A DNA stretch of 64,000 nucleotides from Erythrobacter ramosus (GTDB taxonomy: Bacteria; Pseudomonadota; Alphaproteobacteria; Sphingomonadales; Sphingomonadaceae), in assembly GCF_009828055.1 (NCBI RefSeq), contig NZ_WTYB01000002.1, forward strand, positions 744,001-808,000, read 5' to 3'. The position numbers and the translations under genes are program-made. Position 1 is the first letter of the stretch; the number at the start of each line of letters is the position of its first letter. Below are positions 25,651 to 33,023 of this stretch, piece after piece. Under the pieces are notes generated by a model. It was given only the letters and a program-made list of their open reading frames with translations, had not been told where the DNA came from and did no database searches.

Positions 25651-27194
25651 TGGGCAAATTCCTGATTGAGTTCAGCCTGCAAGGCAGTGCGGTCGATCTT
25701 GCCATTCGGATTGAGCGGCATCGTCTCGCGCCAATGGATGTGCTGGGGCTGCATGAAATTGGGCAGGTCGCGCTGGAGCCGCTTGGGCAATTCCGCGCGC
25801 GCCGCTTCGTCGGCGGCGCCGCGCACCACCAGATGCACCGCTTGGCCAAGGCGCGGATGCGCCACGCCCAGCGCGACCGCCTCAGCAGCGAGGCCTGAGG
25901 CCAGCGCGGCCTCCTCGATTTCCTGCGGGCTGATGCGGTTGCCCGCGCTCTTGATCATCGCGTCGCGGCGTCCGGCGAAGTAGAGCAAGCTTTCAGCCGC
26001 GCGCCGCACCCGATCACCCGACCACACCGCCATCCCGCCATAGGCCGAGGCGGCCGGTGCAGGCTTGAAGCGCTCCGCCGTCCGCTCCGGGTCCTGCCAA
26101 TAGCCCTGCGCCACCAGCGGGCCGCAATGGACCAGCTCGCCCTCCTCGTCATCGGCGGCGATATCACCTGCATCATTGATCACAAGAACCTCTGCGAAGG
26201 GGATCGACTTACCCATTGATGTTGGATGGGAATCTACCAGCGCAGGATCAAGGTAGGTCGACCGAAACGCCTCGGTGAGACCATACATCGGGAACAGGCG
26301 CGCTTCGGGGAACAGACCCCGCAAGGATCGCACCAGATCCACCGTTAACGCCCCCCCGCTATTGGTCAGCCGCCGCAAAGGCGCGCGCGCCTCCTCGGGC
26401 CAGTCGATCTCGGTCAGTTGCACCCACAGGGGCGGGACAGCGGCGAGCGTCGTCACCCCATGCTTGGCGCAGGCCTTGGCGACATCCTTGGGGAACAGGA
26501 AATCGAGCGGCACCACACAGCCGCCCGCATACCACGTCGATAGCAACTGGTTCTGCCCGTAATCGAACGACAGCGGCAGCACTGCCAGCGTCACGTCGTC
26601 CTCCGCCAACCCAAGATAATGCGCCACGCTGACCGCACCGAGCCACATATTGGCATGGCTAAGCATCACGCCCTTCGGGCGACCGGTCGAACCGGAGGTG
26701 TAGAGGATCGCCGCCAGTTCCGCCGGATCGGCCGCGGATGGGCCCATTTCTCGCCCAGCAGCCTCAGCCGCCGCCAGCGCCTCGGCCTCGCCCAGCGCGG
26801 CGCAGCCCGCAGGCAAATCGCCCGGCTCCAGCGAGGCAAGCCGCGAGCCCGTCCCGATCAGCAGCATCGCGCCGCTATCGGCAAGAATGTGCGCGGCCTG
26901 GGCGCGCTTCAGCAGCGGATTGATCGGCACATGCACCAGCCCTGCCCGCGCGGCAGCGAGCGGCAGCAGGCACGTGACCTCACCCTTGGCCGCCCAGCTT
27001 GCCACCCGCGCGCCCTTGTCCGGCACCATCTCGGCCAGCCATCCGGCGAGCCGCGCGACACGCTGTCTTAACTGATTGTGGTTAAGCGTGCCCTCGCGCA
27101 GCACCAGCGCAGGCCTATCGCCACGCCCCGCCGCCCCCGCCAGTTCGGCAAGGTGGTCAAGCGGGCGCAAGGCGGGATCGGGCTGGTGCGGCAT
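25647..27194 (-). CDS. AMP-forming acyl-CoA ligase, exosortase A-associated
   Basis: Activates a carboxylate as acyl-AMP and transfers it to CoA or a carrier protein (TIGR03098-like); substrate unknown. I begin at ATG 27194 (MPHQPDPALRPLDHLAEL, 515 aa); ATG 27206, four codons earlier, is equally possible. The frame extends to 27755 but that part is antisense to the divergent GNAT gene. Motifs: P-loop ILYTSGSTGRPKGVMLSH, MYGLTEAFRST, GDRVRRAAESLLYFAGR and C-terminal Lys in NPNGKIDRTAL. An acyl carrier protein gene lies 1.1 kb away on the other arm, so loading of that ACP is a reasonable guess. Confidence 0.9.
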   Translation of the reverse strand: MPHQPDPALRPLDHLAELAGAAGRGDRPALVLREGTLNHNQLRQRVARLAGWLAEMVPDKGARVASWAAKGEVTCLLPLAAARAGLVHVPINPLLKRAQAAHILADSGAMLLIGTGSRLASLEPGDLPAGCAALGEAEALAAAEAAGREMGPSAADPAELAAILYTSGSTGRPKGVMLSHANMWLGAVSVAHYLGLAEDDVTLAVLPLSFDYGQNQLLSTWYAGGCVVPLDFLFPKDVAKACAKHGVTTLAAVPPLWVQLTEIDWPEEARAPLRRLTNSGGALTVDLVRSLRGLFPEARLFPMYGLTEAFRSTYLDPALVDSHPTSMGKSIPFAEVLVINDAGDIAADDEEGELVHCGPLVAQGYWQDPERTAERFKPAPAASAYGGMAVWSGDRVRRAAESLLYFAGRRDAMIKSAGNRISPQEIEEAALASGLAAEAVALGVAHPRLGQAVHLVVRGAADEAARAELPKRLQRDLPNFMQPQHIHWRETMPLNPNGKIDRTALQAELNQEFAQ

Positions 27195-27215
27195 AGTCAG
27201 GAGCATTCTTTTACA

Positions 27216-28202
27216 GTGATCGAAGCGCGGTATCACGATAGCGTTAACGTCTTGCAAGCGTTGAGCGCCAAAGGAGCAGGCAGCGGCACCCCCGCGCCGT
27301 TCGACCGTGCCGAGTGGTTCGCGCTGCTGGCCGAGACCGGGCTTGTGCCACTGATCGCGATGGCCAGCGATGCCGATTGCGCTGCCGCCTTGGCTCTGAC
27401 CGAGGAAGGGGGGCGAATCGCTCCCTTGCGCAACTGGTACAGCTTTACCTGGCGCGAGCTTGCCCCGGCGGGTGCGGCGGGCGACCGGTTGCTCGAAGCG
27501 ATTGCGCGGCAATTGAAGACGCGCGGCTATCGTGTGACGCTCGAACCCGTGCCGGGCGAGGATTGTTCTGCGGACCGGCTCACGCGCGCATTCCGCAACG
27601 CTGGATGGAAGGTCGCAGTGGAACCTTGCGATATCAATCACATTCTGCCTGTGCGCGGGCGCAGCTTTGCCGAATACTGGGAAAGCCGCCCCGGCCAGCT
27701 TCGAACGACGCTGAAACGCAAGGCGAAGAAGGTCGAAGTGGAGGTGCTCACCCACTTCGACGCGAACGTCTGGGCCGATTACGAAGCGATCTATGCTGCC
27801 AGCTGGAAACCCGCTGAGGATCAGCCCGCCATGCTGCGTGCCTTCGCCGAGGCGGAGGGCGCGGCGGGACGGCTGCGGCTAGGAGTGGCCCGAGCCGAGG
27901 GTATCGCGGTCGCAGCGCAATGCTGGACTGTCGAGAATTCAATTGCTTATATCCATAAGCTCGCCCATCTTGAAAGCCACAAGCCACTGTCCGCTGGCAC
28001 CACGCTGACCGCTGCGCTGTTCCAGCACGTCATTGATGTCGACCACGTCGACCTCGTCGACTTCGGCACTGGCGATCAGGGCTATAAGGCCGACTGGATG
28101 GAGGACGTGCGTCCACGTTTCCGCGTCGATTGTCTCGACCCGGCACAGCTAAAAAGCTGGCCCCCGCTCACCAAGCGGCTGCTACGCCGTGGCGGAGCCT
28201 GA
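27216..28202 (+). CDS. GNAT/FemAB-like acyltransferase (BioF2-like) of the XrtA locus
   Basis: A predicted N-acyl or aminoacyl transferase of the GNAT superfamily; acceptor unknown. I start at GTG 27216 (VIEARYHDSVNVLQAL, 328 aa), with AGGAG about 13 bases upstream, because the frame before it is antisense to the ligase. The BioF2/FemAB-type core is PVRGRSFAEYWESRPGQLR followed by KRKAKKVEVEV. The second half holds SIAYIHKLAHLESHKPLSAG and LFQHVIDVDHVDLVDFGTGD, the latter typical of the CoA/acceptor-binding segment in this group. It is the first gene of the plus arm and 91 bp upstream of the acyl carrier protein, so it may use acyl-ACP as donor (inference). Confidence 0.8.
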   Translation: MIEARYHDSVNVLQALSAKGAGSGTPAPFDRAEWFALLAETGLVPLIAMASDADCAAALALTEEGGRIAPLRNWYSFTWRELAPAGAAGDRLLEAIARQLKTRGYRVTLEPVPGEDCSADRLTRAFRNAGWKVAVEPCDINHILPVRGRSFAEYWESRPGQLRTTLKRKAKKVEVEVLTHFDANVWADYEAIYAASWKPAEDQPAMLRAFAEAEGAAGRLRLGVARAEGIAVAAQCWTVENSIAYIHKLAHLESHKPLSAGTTLTAALFQHVIDVDHVDLVDFGTGDQGYKADWMEDVRPRFRVDCLDPAQLKSWPPLTKRLLRRGGA

Positions 28203-28293
28203 GGCGCGCACCTACGGACCCGCAGTGCTTGCACCCGGCCCCGCGCATGGCTAAGCCCCGCCGCCACGGCCAGACACAGGGATTTGGGCACGA

Positions 28294-28590
28294 ATGACCA
28301 CCATTCCGAACATCGATAGCGCAGCGGGCGAGGCCGCGCTCGATAGCGAACTCAAGGCGTTGATCGCCGATGTGTTGGGGCTCGACCCGGCGCAGGCCGC
28401 TGCCTTCGGTCCGGAATCGGGCCTCTTTGGCCACCTGCCCGAACTGGACTCGATGGCGGTCGCCGGATTGCTGACCGAAATGGAAGACCGGCTCGGCATC
28501 GTGATCGAGGATGACGATGTCGATGGCGAAATGCTGGAAACCTATGGCGGGCTGCTGGCATTTGCGCGCGCGAAGCTAGACCCCCGCTAG
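28294..28590 (+). CDS. Acyl carrier protein (exosortase A locus)
   Basis: A 98-aa carrier with one PP-binding domain. The phosphopantetheine attachment site is Ser53 in HLPELDSMAVAGLL, matching the D-S-(L/M) consensus; helix I is ELKALIADVLGL and the acidic C-terminal helix is MEDRLGIVIEDDDVDGEML. It differs from housekeeping AcpP, which normally carries a DSLD motif and lies next to fabF. Sited between a GNAT-like enzyme and two alpha/beta hydrolases, with an AMP-forming ligase on the opposite arm, it most likely shuttles an acyl or aminoacyl intermediate for the locus. Confidence 0.92.
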   Translation: MTTIPNIDSAAGEAALDSELKALIADVLGLDPAQAAAFGPESGLFGHLPELDSMAVAGLLTEMEDRLGIVIEDDDVDGEMLETYGGLLAFARAKLDPR

Positions 28591-28623
28591 GCCGGCCTTG
28601 ACCCCTCCCAGGGTGCCTCTCGG

Positions 28624-29313
28624 GTGATTTTCACGTGGAACCATCCGGCCCCCGACGGCGGCTCTCCGTCTGAGGAATTGCTGGTCGCCTTCGACCGTGG
28701 CCGCGCGGCGCGGGTGCTGGTGTGCCCGGCATGGTTTGACGAGGCGAACAAGCTGCGGCGTTTCACGATCGAGGTGATGCGGCGGCTGGATGCGGCGGGG
28801 ATCGACAGCCTGCTGCCCGATCTGTCGGGGTGTAACGAGAGCCTTGCTCCGCTCGAAAATCAAACACTTGCAGGCTGGCGCGCAGGTATGGCCGCAGCGG
28901 GCAACGCGCTTGGCGCGACCCATGTGCTGGCGATCCGGGCGGGCGCGCTGGTCGCTCCGGCGGTGCTGCCCGGCTGGCACTATGCCGCACAAACCGGCCC
29001 CAAGCTGCTGCGCGGCATGATCCGCGCCAGAACCATCTCCGCCCGCGAGGCCGGAATGGCCGAGACGTCCGATGGGCTGATGGCACAAGGCCGCGCGAGC
29101 GGTCTGGTGCTAGGCGGCTGGCCCATCGGGGCGGCGATGTTCCGCGAACTCGAAACCGCCGAACCGGCGCTCGCCCCGGGCCAGACCGACATTGCCCAAA
29201 GCATGGTCGGCGGCCCCGGCCTATGGCTGCGCGCCGAACCTGATGAGGACGCGGGGCAGGCCGATCGCCTCGCCGCTCTCATCGCCGAAAGCATCGGAAA
29301 TTCAGCGGCATGA
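28624..29313 (+). CDS. Alpha/beta hydrolase-fold protein, exosortase A-associated type 2 (Arg at nucleophile position)
   Basis: A member of the alpha/beta hydrolase superfamily found with exosortase A (TIGR03101-like, 'hydrolase 2'). It has 229 aa from GTG 28624. The N-terminal CPAWFDEANKLRRF is the recognisable family block. The nucleophile elbow reads THVLAIRAGALVAP: Arg105 stands where GxSxG enzymes have Ser. I recall the family having a GLRLG-like elbow, so this may be an ancestral loss of catalysis or a different chemistry. No obvious acid/His pair is visible at the C-terminus. Its stop overlaps the ATG of hydrolase 1 (ATGA), implying coupled synthesis and perhaps a heteromer. Confidence 0.83.
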   Translation: MIFTWNHPAPDGGSPSEELLVAFDRGRAARVLVCPAWFDEANKLRRFTIEVMRRLDAAGIDSLLPDLSGCNESLAPLENQTLAGWRAGMAAAGNALGATHVLAIRAGALVAPAVLPGWHYAAQTGPKLLRGMIRARTISAREAGMAETSDGLMAQGRASGLVLGGWPIGAAMFRELETAEPALAPGQTDIAQSMVGGPGLWLRAEPDEDAGQADRLAALIAESIGNSAA

Positions 29314-30101
29314 CGCGGCTTTCTCACACCTTTGGTTGCGGCAGCTTGACGCTGGCCGGCACGCTCGACACAGCGCCGGGGACCACGGGATTGCTGATCG
29401 TCAGCGGCGGCAACGAGATTCGCTCGGGCGCATTCGGCGGTCAAGCCGACATGGCCGCGCGGATCGCCCGCGCAGGCTTTCCGGTGTTCCGGTTCGACCG
29501 CCGCGGCATCGGCGACAGCGAAGGCGAGAACCGCGGGTTTCGCCATTCAGCCAAGGACATCGCTTGCGCCGTTGATGCCTTCCGCGCGATGACACCGCAG
29601 CTCGCGCGGGTCGTGGCTTTCGGCAATTGCGATGCGGCCTCGGCGCTGATGCTGGCGAGCGGTACTGGCTGCGATGGGCTGGTGCTTTCGAACCCCTGGA
29701 CGATCGAGCAGGACGACGGCGGCGGCGCGGTGGACGATACCCCGCCCCCGGCCGCGATCCGCGCACGCTATCTCGAAAAGCTGAAAAACCCGCGCGAGGT
29801 CATGCGGTTGCTGGGCGGAGGTGTGAACCTTGGCAAACTGGCTCGCGGTATCGCCCACGCCCTGCGTCCACCCCCGCCGCCGTCAAGCCTCGCACAGGAC
29901 ATGGCAGCCGGGCTGGCGAGCTTCACCGGATCGGTGCGCATCCTCGTAGCCACGGCGGACCGCACTGCGCAAGTGTTCCAAGCAGCATGGGACAGGGACG
30001 ACCCGCGCATCTGCCGCTGCGAGGGCGCAGGCCACGCCTATGTCGAGCCGGAGCACCGCACATGGCTGGAAGCTCAAATCCTTAAAAGCTTGCGCGCTTA
30101 A
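29310..30101 (+). CDS. Alpha/beta hydrolase, exosortase A-associated type 1 (Cys nucleophile)
   Basis: The second alpha/beta hydrolase of the XrtA locus (TIGR03100-like, 'hydrolase 1'). It has 263 aa. The oxyanion-side motif is GGNEIRSGAF, then RFDRRGIGDSEGENRGF. The nucleophile elbow is VVAFGNCDAASALM, with Cys107 in place of Ser. Asp217 (VATADRTAQ) and His242 (EGAGHAYVEPEH) complete a plausible Cys-Asp-His triad, as in dienelactone-hydrolase-type thiol enzymes. It overlaps hydrolase 2 by 4 bases and ends tail-to-tail with the rRNA methyltransferase gene, sharing 4 bases. Substrate unknown; release of a product from the ACP is one possibility. Confidence 0.85.
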   Translation: MTRLSHTFGCGSLTLAGTLDTAPGTTGLLIVSGGNEIRSGAFGGQADMAARIARAGFPVFRFDRRGIGDSEGENRGFRHSAKDIACAVDAFRAMTPQLARVVAFGNCDAASALMLASGTGCDGLVLSNPWTIEQDDGGGAVDDTPPPAAIRARYLEKLKNPREVMRLLGGGVNLGKLARGIAHALRPPPPPSSLAQDMAAGLASFTGSVRILVATADRTAQVFQAAWDRDDPRICRCEGAGHAYVEPEHRTWLEAQILKSLRA

Positions 30102-31294
30102 CGCTCGAAATAACTTACCAATTCGACATGGGTGGACCAGCGGAATTGGCCGACAGGTCGCAGCTTCGCAAGCCGGAACCCGGCCTCCGCCAGCACCGCC
30201 GCATCGCGCGCCCAGCTTGAGGGATTGCAACTGACATAGACCACCCGCGAGACCGTGCTCGCCGCGATTTCTGCCACTTGGGCACGGGCGCCGGCGCGCG
30301 GCGGATCGAGCAGGATAGCGTCGAAGCGGTTCAACTCCTCGGGCTGGAGCGGCGAACGGAACAGGTCACGGTGGAGCGCCAGGACTCGGCCGCCGCTCAT
30401 CGCCCCGGCCGCCTTGGACGCGAGATGCGCCGCACGTTCCGCCTCAACCGCCAGCACCTTGCTTCCCCCTCGCAGCGCAAAGGCAAAAGTGCCGAGACCT
30501 GCGAACAGGTCAGCGACAACCCGCGAACCCGCCAGCCATTCAGCAGCATCGGCGGCCATCACATGCTCGGCATCATGGGTCGCCTGAAGGAAGGCGCCAG
30601 GGGGCAGGCTCACCGGCACGCCGGACAAAGTCACCGTCGCCGGTTCAGGCTCCCAGACCGTCTCGGGACCGTACCCTTGATCAAAGGAAAGGCGCGCAAG
30701 CCCCTGTTCGCGCGCGAAATCGAGCGCAGCTTCGGTCGGGCCGAGGCCTTCGAGCGGGAAGTGCGTCAGGCACGCTTCAACGCCTTGATCCGCCAAGGTC
30801 AGATCGATACCGACCATTCCTTTCGGCCCATGCGCCGCCACAAACCGCCGCAGCGGCGCGATGAGTGCGGTGAGCGATGGGTGCAGCACCGGGCATTCGG
30901 CGAGATCGACCACGCGGTGCGACCCGCCCTCGCGGTATCCCAGCACTGCGCCCTTGGCCGTGCGCAGCCCATGGAGGCCCGCGCGGCGGCGGGTGGCGGG
31001 CGGCGAGAGGTGGACGGGGAGCAATTCGGACGGTTCTAGCCCCTGCCCCCGCGCGGCATTCACCACCCGGCCCTCGACAAACTCGGCGAGCGCCGTGTCG
31101 TCTGCGTGCTGCAACAGGCACCCGCCGCACACGCCGAAATGGCGGCAGGCTGGGGCGATGTGGTGCGGCCCCGGCGTGATGGCGCCAGCCTCGTCCACCA
31201 TGTCGCCGGTTACGCCGCCTGCGATATGGCGGCCAGAGACGGTCACGCCGTCGCCCTTGGCGGCGAGGCGGATAATGGGTTCGAGATCGGTCAC
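30098..31294 (-). CDS. Class I RNA m5U methyltransferase (RlmD/RumA/TrmA family)
   Basis: Methylates C5 of a uridine in 23S rRNA or tRNA. It has 398 aa. The 4Fe-4S cysteines of the RumA type are in ACRHFGVCGGCLLQH plus a fourth Cys in AECPVLHP. The N-terminal TRAM-like part is short. The SAM domain has DLFAGLGTFAFALRGG, the base-flipping region ILLDPPRAGARAQV and the catalytic Cys in VYVSCNPSSWARD. Whether the target is U747, U1939 or a tRNA position cannot be told. Its start overlaps the NAD(P)HX repair gene by 4 bases, so it is the last gene of an ilvD-lipoprotein-nnr-rlmD run. Confidence 0.92.
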   Translation of the reverse strand: MTDLEPIIRLAAKGDGVTVSGRHIAGGVTGDMVDEAGAITPGPHHIAPACRHFGVCGGCLLQHADDTALAEFVEGRVVNAARGQGLEPSELLPVHLSPPATRRRAGLHGLRTAKGAVLGYREGGSHRVVDLAECPVLHPSLTALIAPLRRFVAAHGPKGMVGIDLTLADQGVEACLTHFPLEGLGPTEAALDFAREQGLARLSFDQGYGPETVWEPEPATVTLSGVPVSLPPGAFLQATHDAEHVMAADAAEWLAGSRVVADLFAGLGTFAFALRGGSKVLAVEAERAAHLASKAAGAMSGGRVLALHRDLFRSPLQPEELNRFDAILLDPPRAGARAQVAEIAASTVSRVVYVSCNPSSWARDAAVLAEAGFRLAKLRPVGQFRWSTHVELVSYFER

Positions 31295-32679
31295 AGGCAG
31301 GCCGCTAGCGCCTCAGACACCCTTTCGGCAAGCTGCGTCGGTGTGAAAGCCGCCCCCGCCCGTCGTGCCGCCTCACCATGGAGCCACAGCGCCTCGCAGG
31401 CGGCGTTAAAGGGATCGGCCCCGTTCGCCATCCGGCTCGCAGCGATCCCGGCGAGCACATCGCCTGTTCCGGCCACTGACAGCCAGCTCGGCGCGGGCTG
31501 ACCGAGCGCGATGCGGCCGTCAGGCGCGACGACGATGCTGTCCGGCCCCTTGGCCAGCACAACCATGCCGCTGACTCTGGCAAGGGCCAAAGCCCGATCG
31601 CGGCGGGTTTCCGCGATGACGCCAAAGCTGCGGCACAAAGCCTCAAGCTCACCGTCATGTGGGGTGACAAGCCTTGGCACTTCGCGGGCGAGCATCGCGG
31701 GGGTGAGCAGCATCAGCGCATCGGCATCGAGCACAAGTGCGCGAGCCTGCGCCAACGCTGCTTCGAGCCTTTCACGCGCCGCCTCATCACGCCCCAGCCC
31801 CGGCCCGACCAACACCGCAGCGATGCGCGGATCGGCCAGCGCCTCGGCGAGCGGCGCAGTGTCAGTCACCACATCGGGCGGCGTGCGCGGATCGACATGA
31901 GGGGCGAGCAGCTTCACATAGCCCGCGCCGGAACGCTGGGCCGCGGCAGCGGCTAGCAGGCTCGCCCCCGGCATTGCGCCGGTAACGATGCCAAGCAGCC
32001 CGCGGCGATATTTGTGACTATCCGCCGCGGGGGCGCTGAGGCGAGGCCGTTCGACCAGCTGCGCCGCGCCCTCCAGCGGCGCGATCCCGATCGGTATAAG
32101 CCGCATCTGCCCCATCAGCGACCGACCCGGCAGGCTCCAATGCGCGAACTTCCACGCGCCCAGCGCGAGGGTCAGGTCATAATCGGGCAGCCGCTCGTTC
32201 AGCACCGCGCCGCTATCGCTGGCAATGCCCGAGGGCACATCGACCGCGACCTTGTAACGATGCCGCGCCGCCAGATCGCGGATCAGCAAAGCGTGCTCGG
32301 CGACCAAGGGCCGTGCGAGGCCGGAGCCGAACAGGCAATCGACAAACACATCAGCCCCCGCCCCTCCCGCAGTGCTGACCGGCCCGTCCCACCGCCGCCG
32401 CGCCTCTTTGGCGGCGTCGGTTGCAGGGTCGAGCGGAGCGATCACTGCCACCGCATTGCCCGCATCGCGCAGGCGGCGGGCGATGACATAGCCGTCTCCG
32501 CCGTTGTTGCCTGGGCCGCACAGAACCGTCACCGCACGTCCGGCGGCAACCCGGCGGATCCACTCCGCTGCGCCTCCTGCGGCGATCTCCATCAGTTCCG
32601 AAACACTGGTGCCCGCATCGAATAGCGCCTGTTCGGCAGCGCGCATCTGGGCGGCGGTAAGGACCTGTGCGGCGGTCAC
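31291..32679 (-). CDS. Bifunctional NAD(P)H-hydrate epimerase / ADP-dependent dehydratase
   Basis: Repairs hydrated NAD(P)H: the N-terminal YjeF_N domain interconverts R and S forms and the C-terminal ribokinase-like domain dehydrates S-NAD(P)HX with ADP. It has 462 aa, normal for the fused bacterial enzyme. Epimerase motifs: TVLCGPGNNGGDGYVIARRL near 50-70 and DVPSGIASDSGAVL. Dehydratase motifs: VLVGPGLGRDEAAR, LVTPHDGELEALCR and SVAGTGDVLAGIAA. Both domains look intact. It overlaps neighbours on each side by 4 bases. Confidence 0.95.
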   Translation of the reverse strand: MTAAQVLTAAQMRAAEQALFDAGTSVSELMEIAAGGAAEWIRRVAAGRAVTVLCGPGNNGGDGYVIARRLRDAGNAVAVIAPLDPATDAAKEARRRWDGPVSTAGGAGADVFVDCLFGSGLARPLVAEHALLIRDLAARHRYKVAVDVPSGIASDSGAVLNERLPDYDLTLALGAWKFAHWSLPGRSLMGQMRLIPIGIAPLEGAAQLVERPRLSAPAADSHKYRRGLLGIVTGAMPGASLLAAAAAQRSGAGYVKLLAPHVDPRTPPDVVTDTAPLAEALADPRIAAVLVGPGLGRDEAARERLEAALAQARALVLDADALMLLTPAMLAREVPRLVTPHDGELEALCRSFGVIAETRRDRALALARVSGMVVLAKGPDSIVVAPDGRIALGQPAPSWLSVAGTGDVLAGIAASRMANGADPFNAACEALWLHGEAARRAGAAFTPTQLAERVSEALAACL

Positions 32680-33023
32680 TTTGGCGGCGGTTCGATGAGC
32701 GTGCGCGGGATCAGATAGCGATCTGCACCGATGGCAAAGGCCTCTGCGCCCGCTCCGCCCTGTTCGGGCACCAGCACCTCGGCCCCGTCACGCGGAGCAA
32801 GCGCGCCAGTGGCAGGATCGCGGGTCAGCCGCCTGAAGCCGCCGTCAGGGTGGTGGAGAATGACGTCATTCCCCGCCAGCTCCAGCGTGCAGACGGGCGA
32901 GAGCGCAGCCCCTGCGCCGATCGCGCATTCGACCTCGTCGCCCGGTGGCGGCGGGCTTTCCGCGGCGCCGCAGCCGGCCAGCACAACCAAGGCCGCAAGC
33001 GTGCTAGATGTCCGCAAACACAT
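32676..33023 (-). CDS. Small predicted lipoprotein, function unknown
   Basis: A 115-aa protein with a lipoprotein signal ([18 protein letters not shown]; lipidated Cys about 18) followed by a Pro-rich linker. The rest has two cysteines ([16 protein letters not shown]) that could form a disulfide and a beta-rich block, [18 protein letters not shown], ending in [14 protein letters not shown] do not recognise a characterised family. The start lies 20 bases inside the ilvD 3' end and the stop overlaps the NAD(P)HX repair gene, so it is almost certainly translated from the same message. Confidence 0.7.
   Translation of the reverse strand: MCLRTSSTLAALVVLAGCGAAESPPPPGDEVECAIGAGAALSPVCTLELAGNDVILHHPDGGFRRLTRDPATGALAPRDGAEVLVPEQGGAGAEAFAIGADRYLIPRTLIEPPPK

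Larger units (their letters stand above)
12038..30101. other. Exosortase A (XrtA, type 1 PEP-CTERM) locus, about 18 kb, bidirectional
   Basis: Sixteen consecutive genes belong to the set known to co-occur with exosortase A. The minus arm (27194 down to 12038) holds 12 genes, from acyl-CoA ligase to amidotransferase, with gaps of 16 bp or less or small overlaps, apart from one 198-bp gap at 24226-24423. The plus arm (27216-30101) holds a GNAT-like protein, an acyl carrier protein and hydrolases 2 and 1. The two arms diverge from start codons about 20 bp apart. Absent from this window are EpsI, the PrsK/PrsR two-component system, the TPR protein PrsT, the priming sugar transferase, a flippase/polymerase and any PEP-CTERM substrate. 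Confidence 0.9.

Noticed and set aside
27067..27086. Inverted repeat CTTAACTGATTGTGGTTAAG near the XrtA divergence point
   Set aside because: The arms are perfect but lie inside the ligase coding sequence, 130 bases from the GNAT start; 6-bp arms occur by chance too often to call a site.
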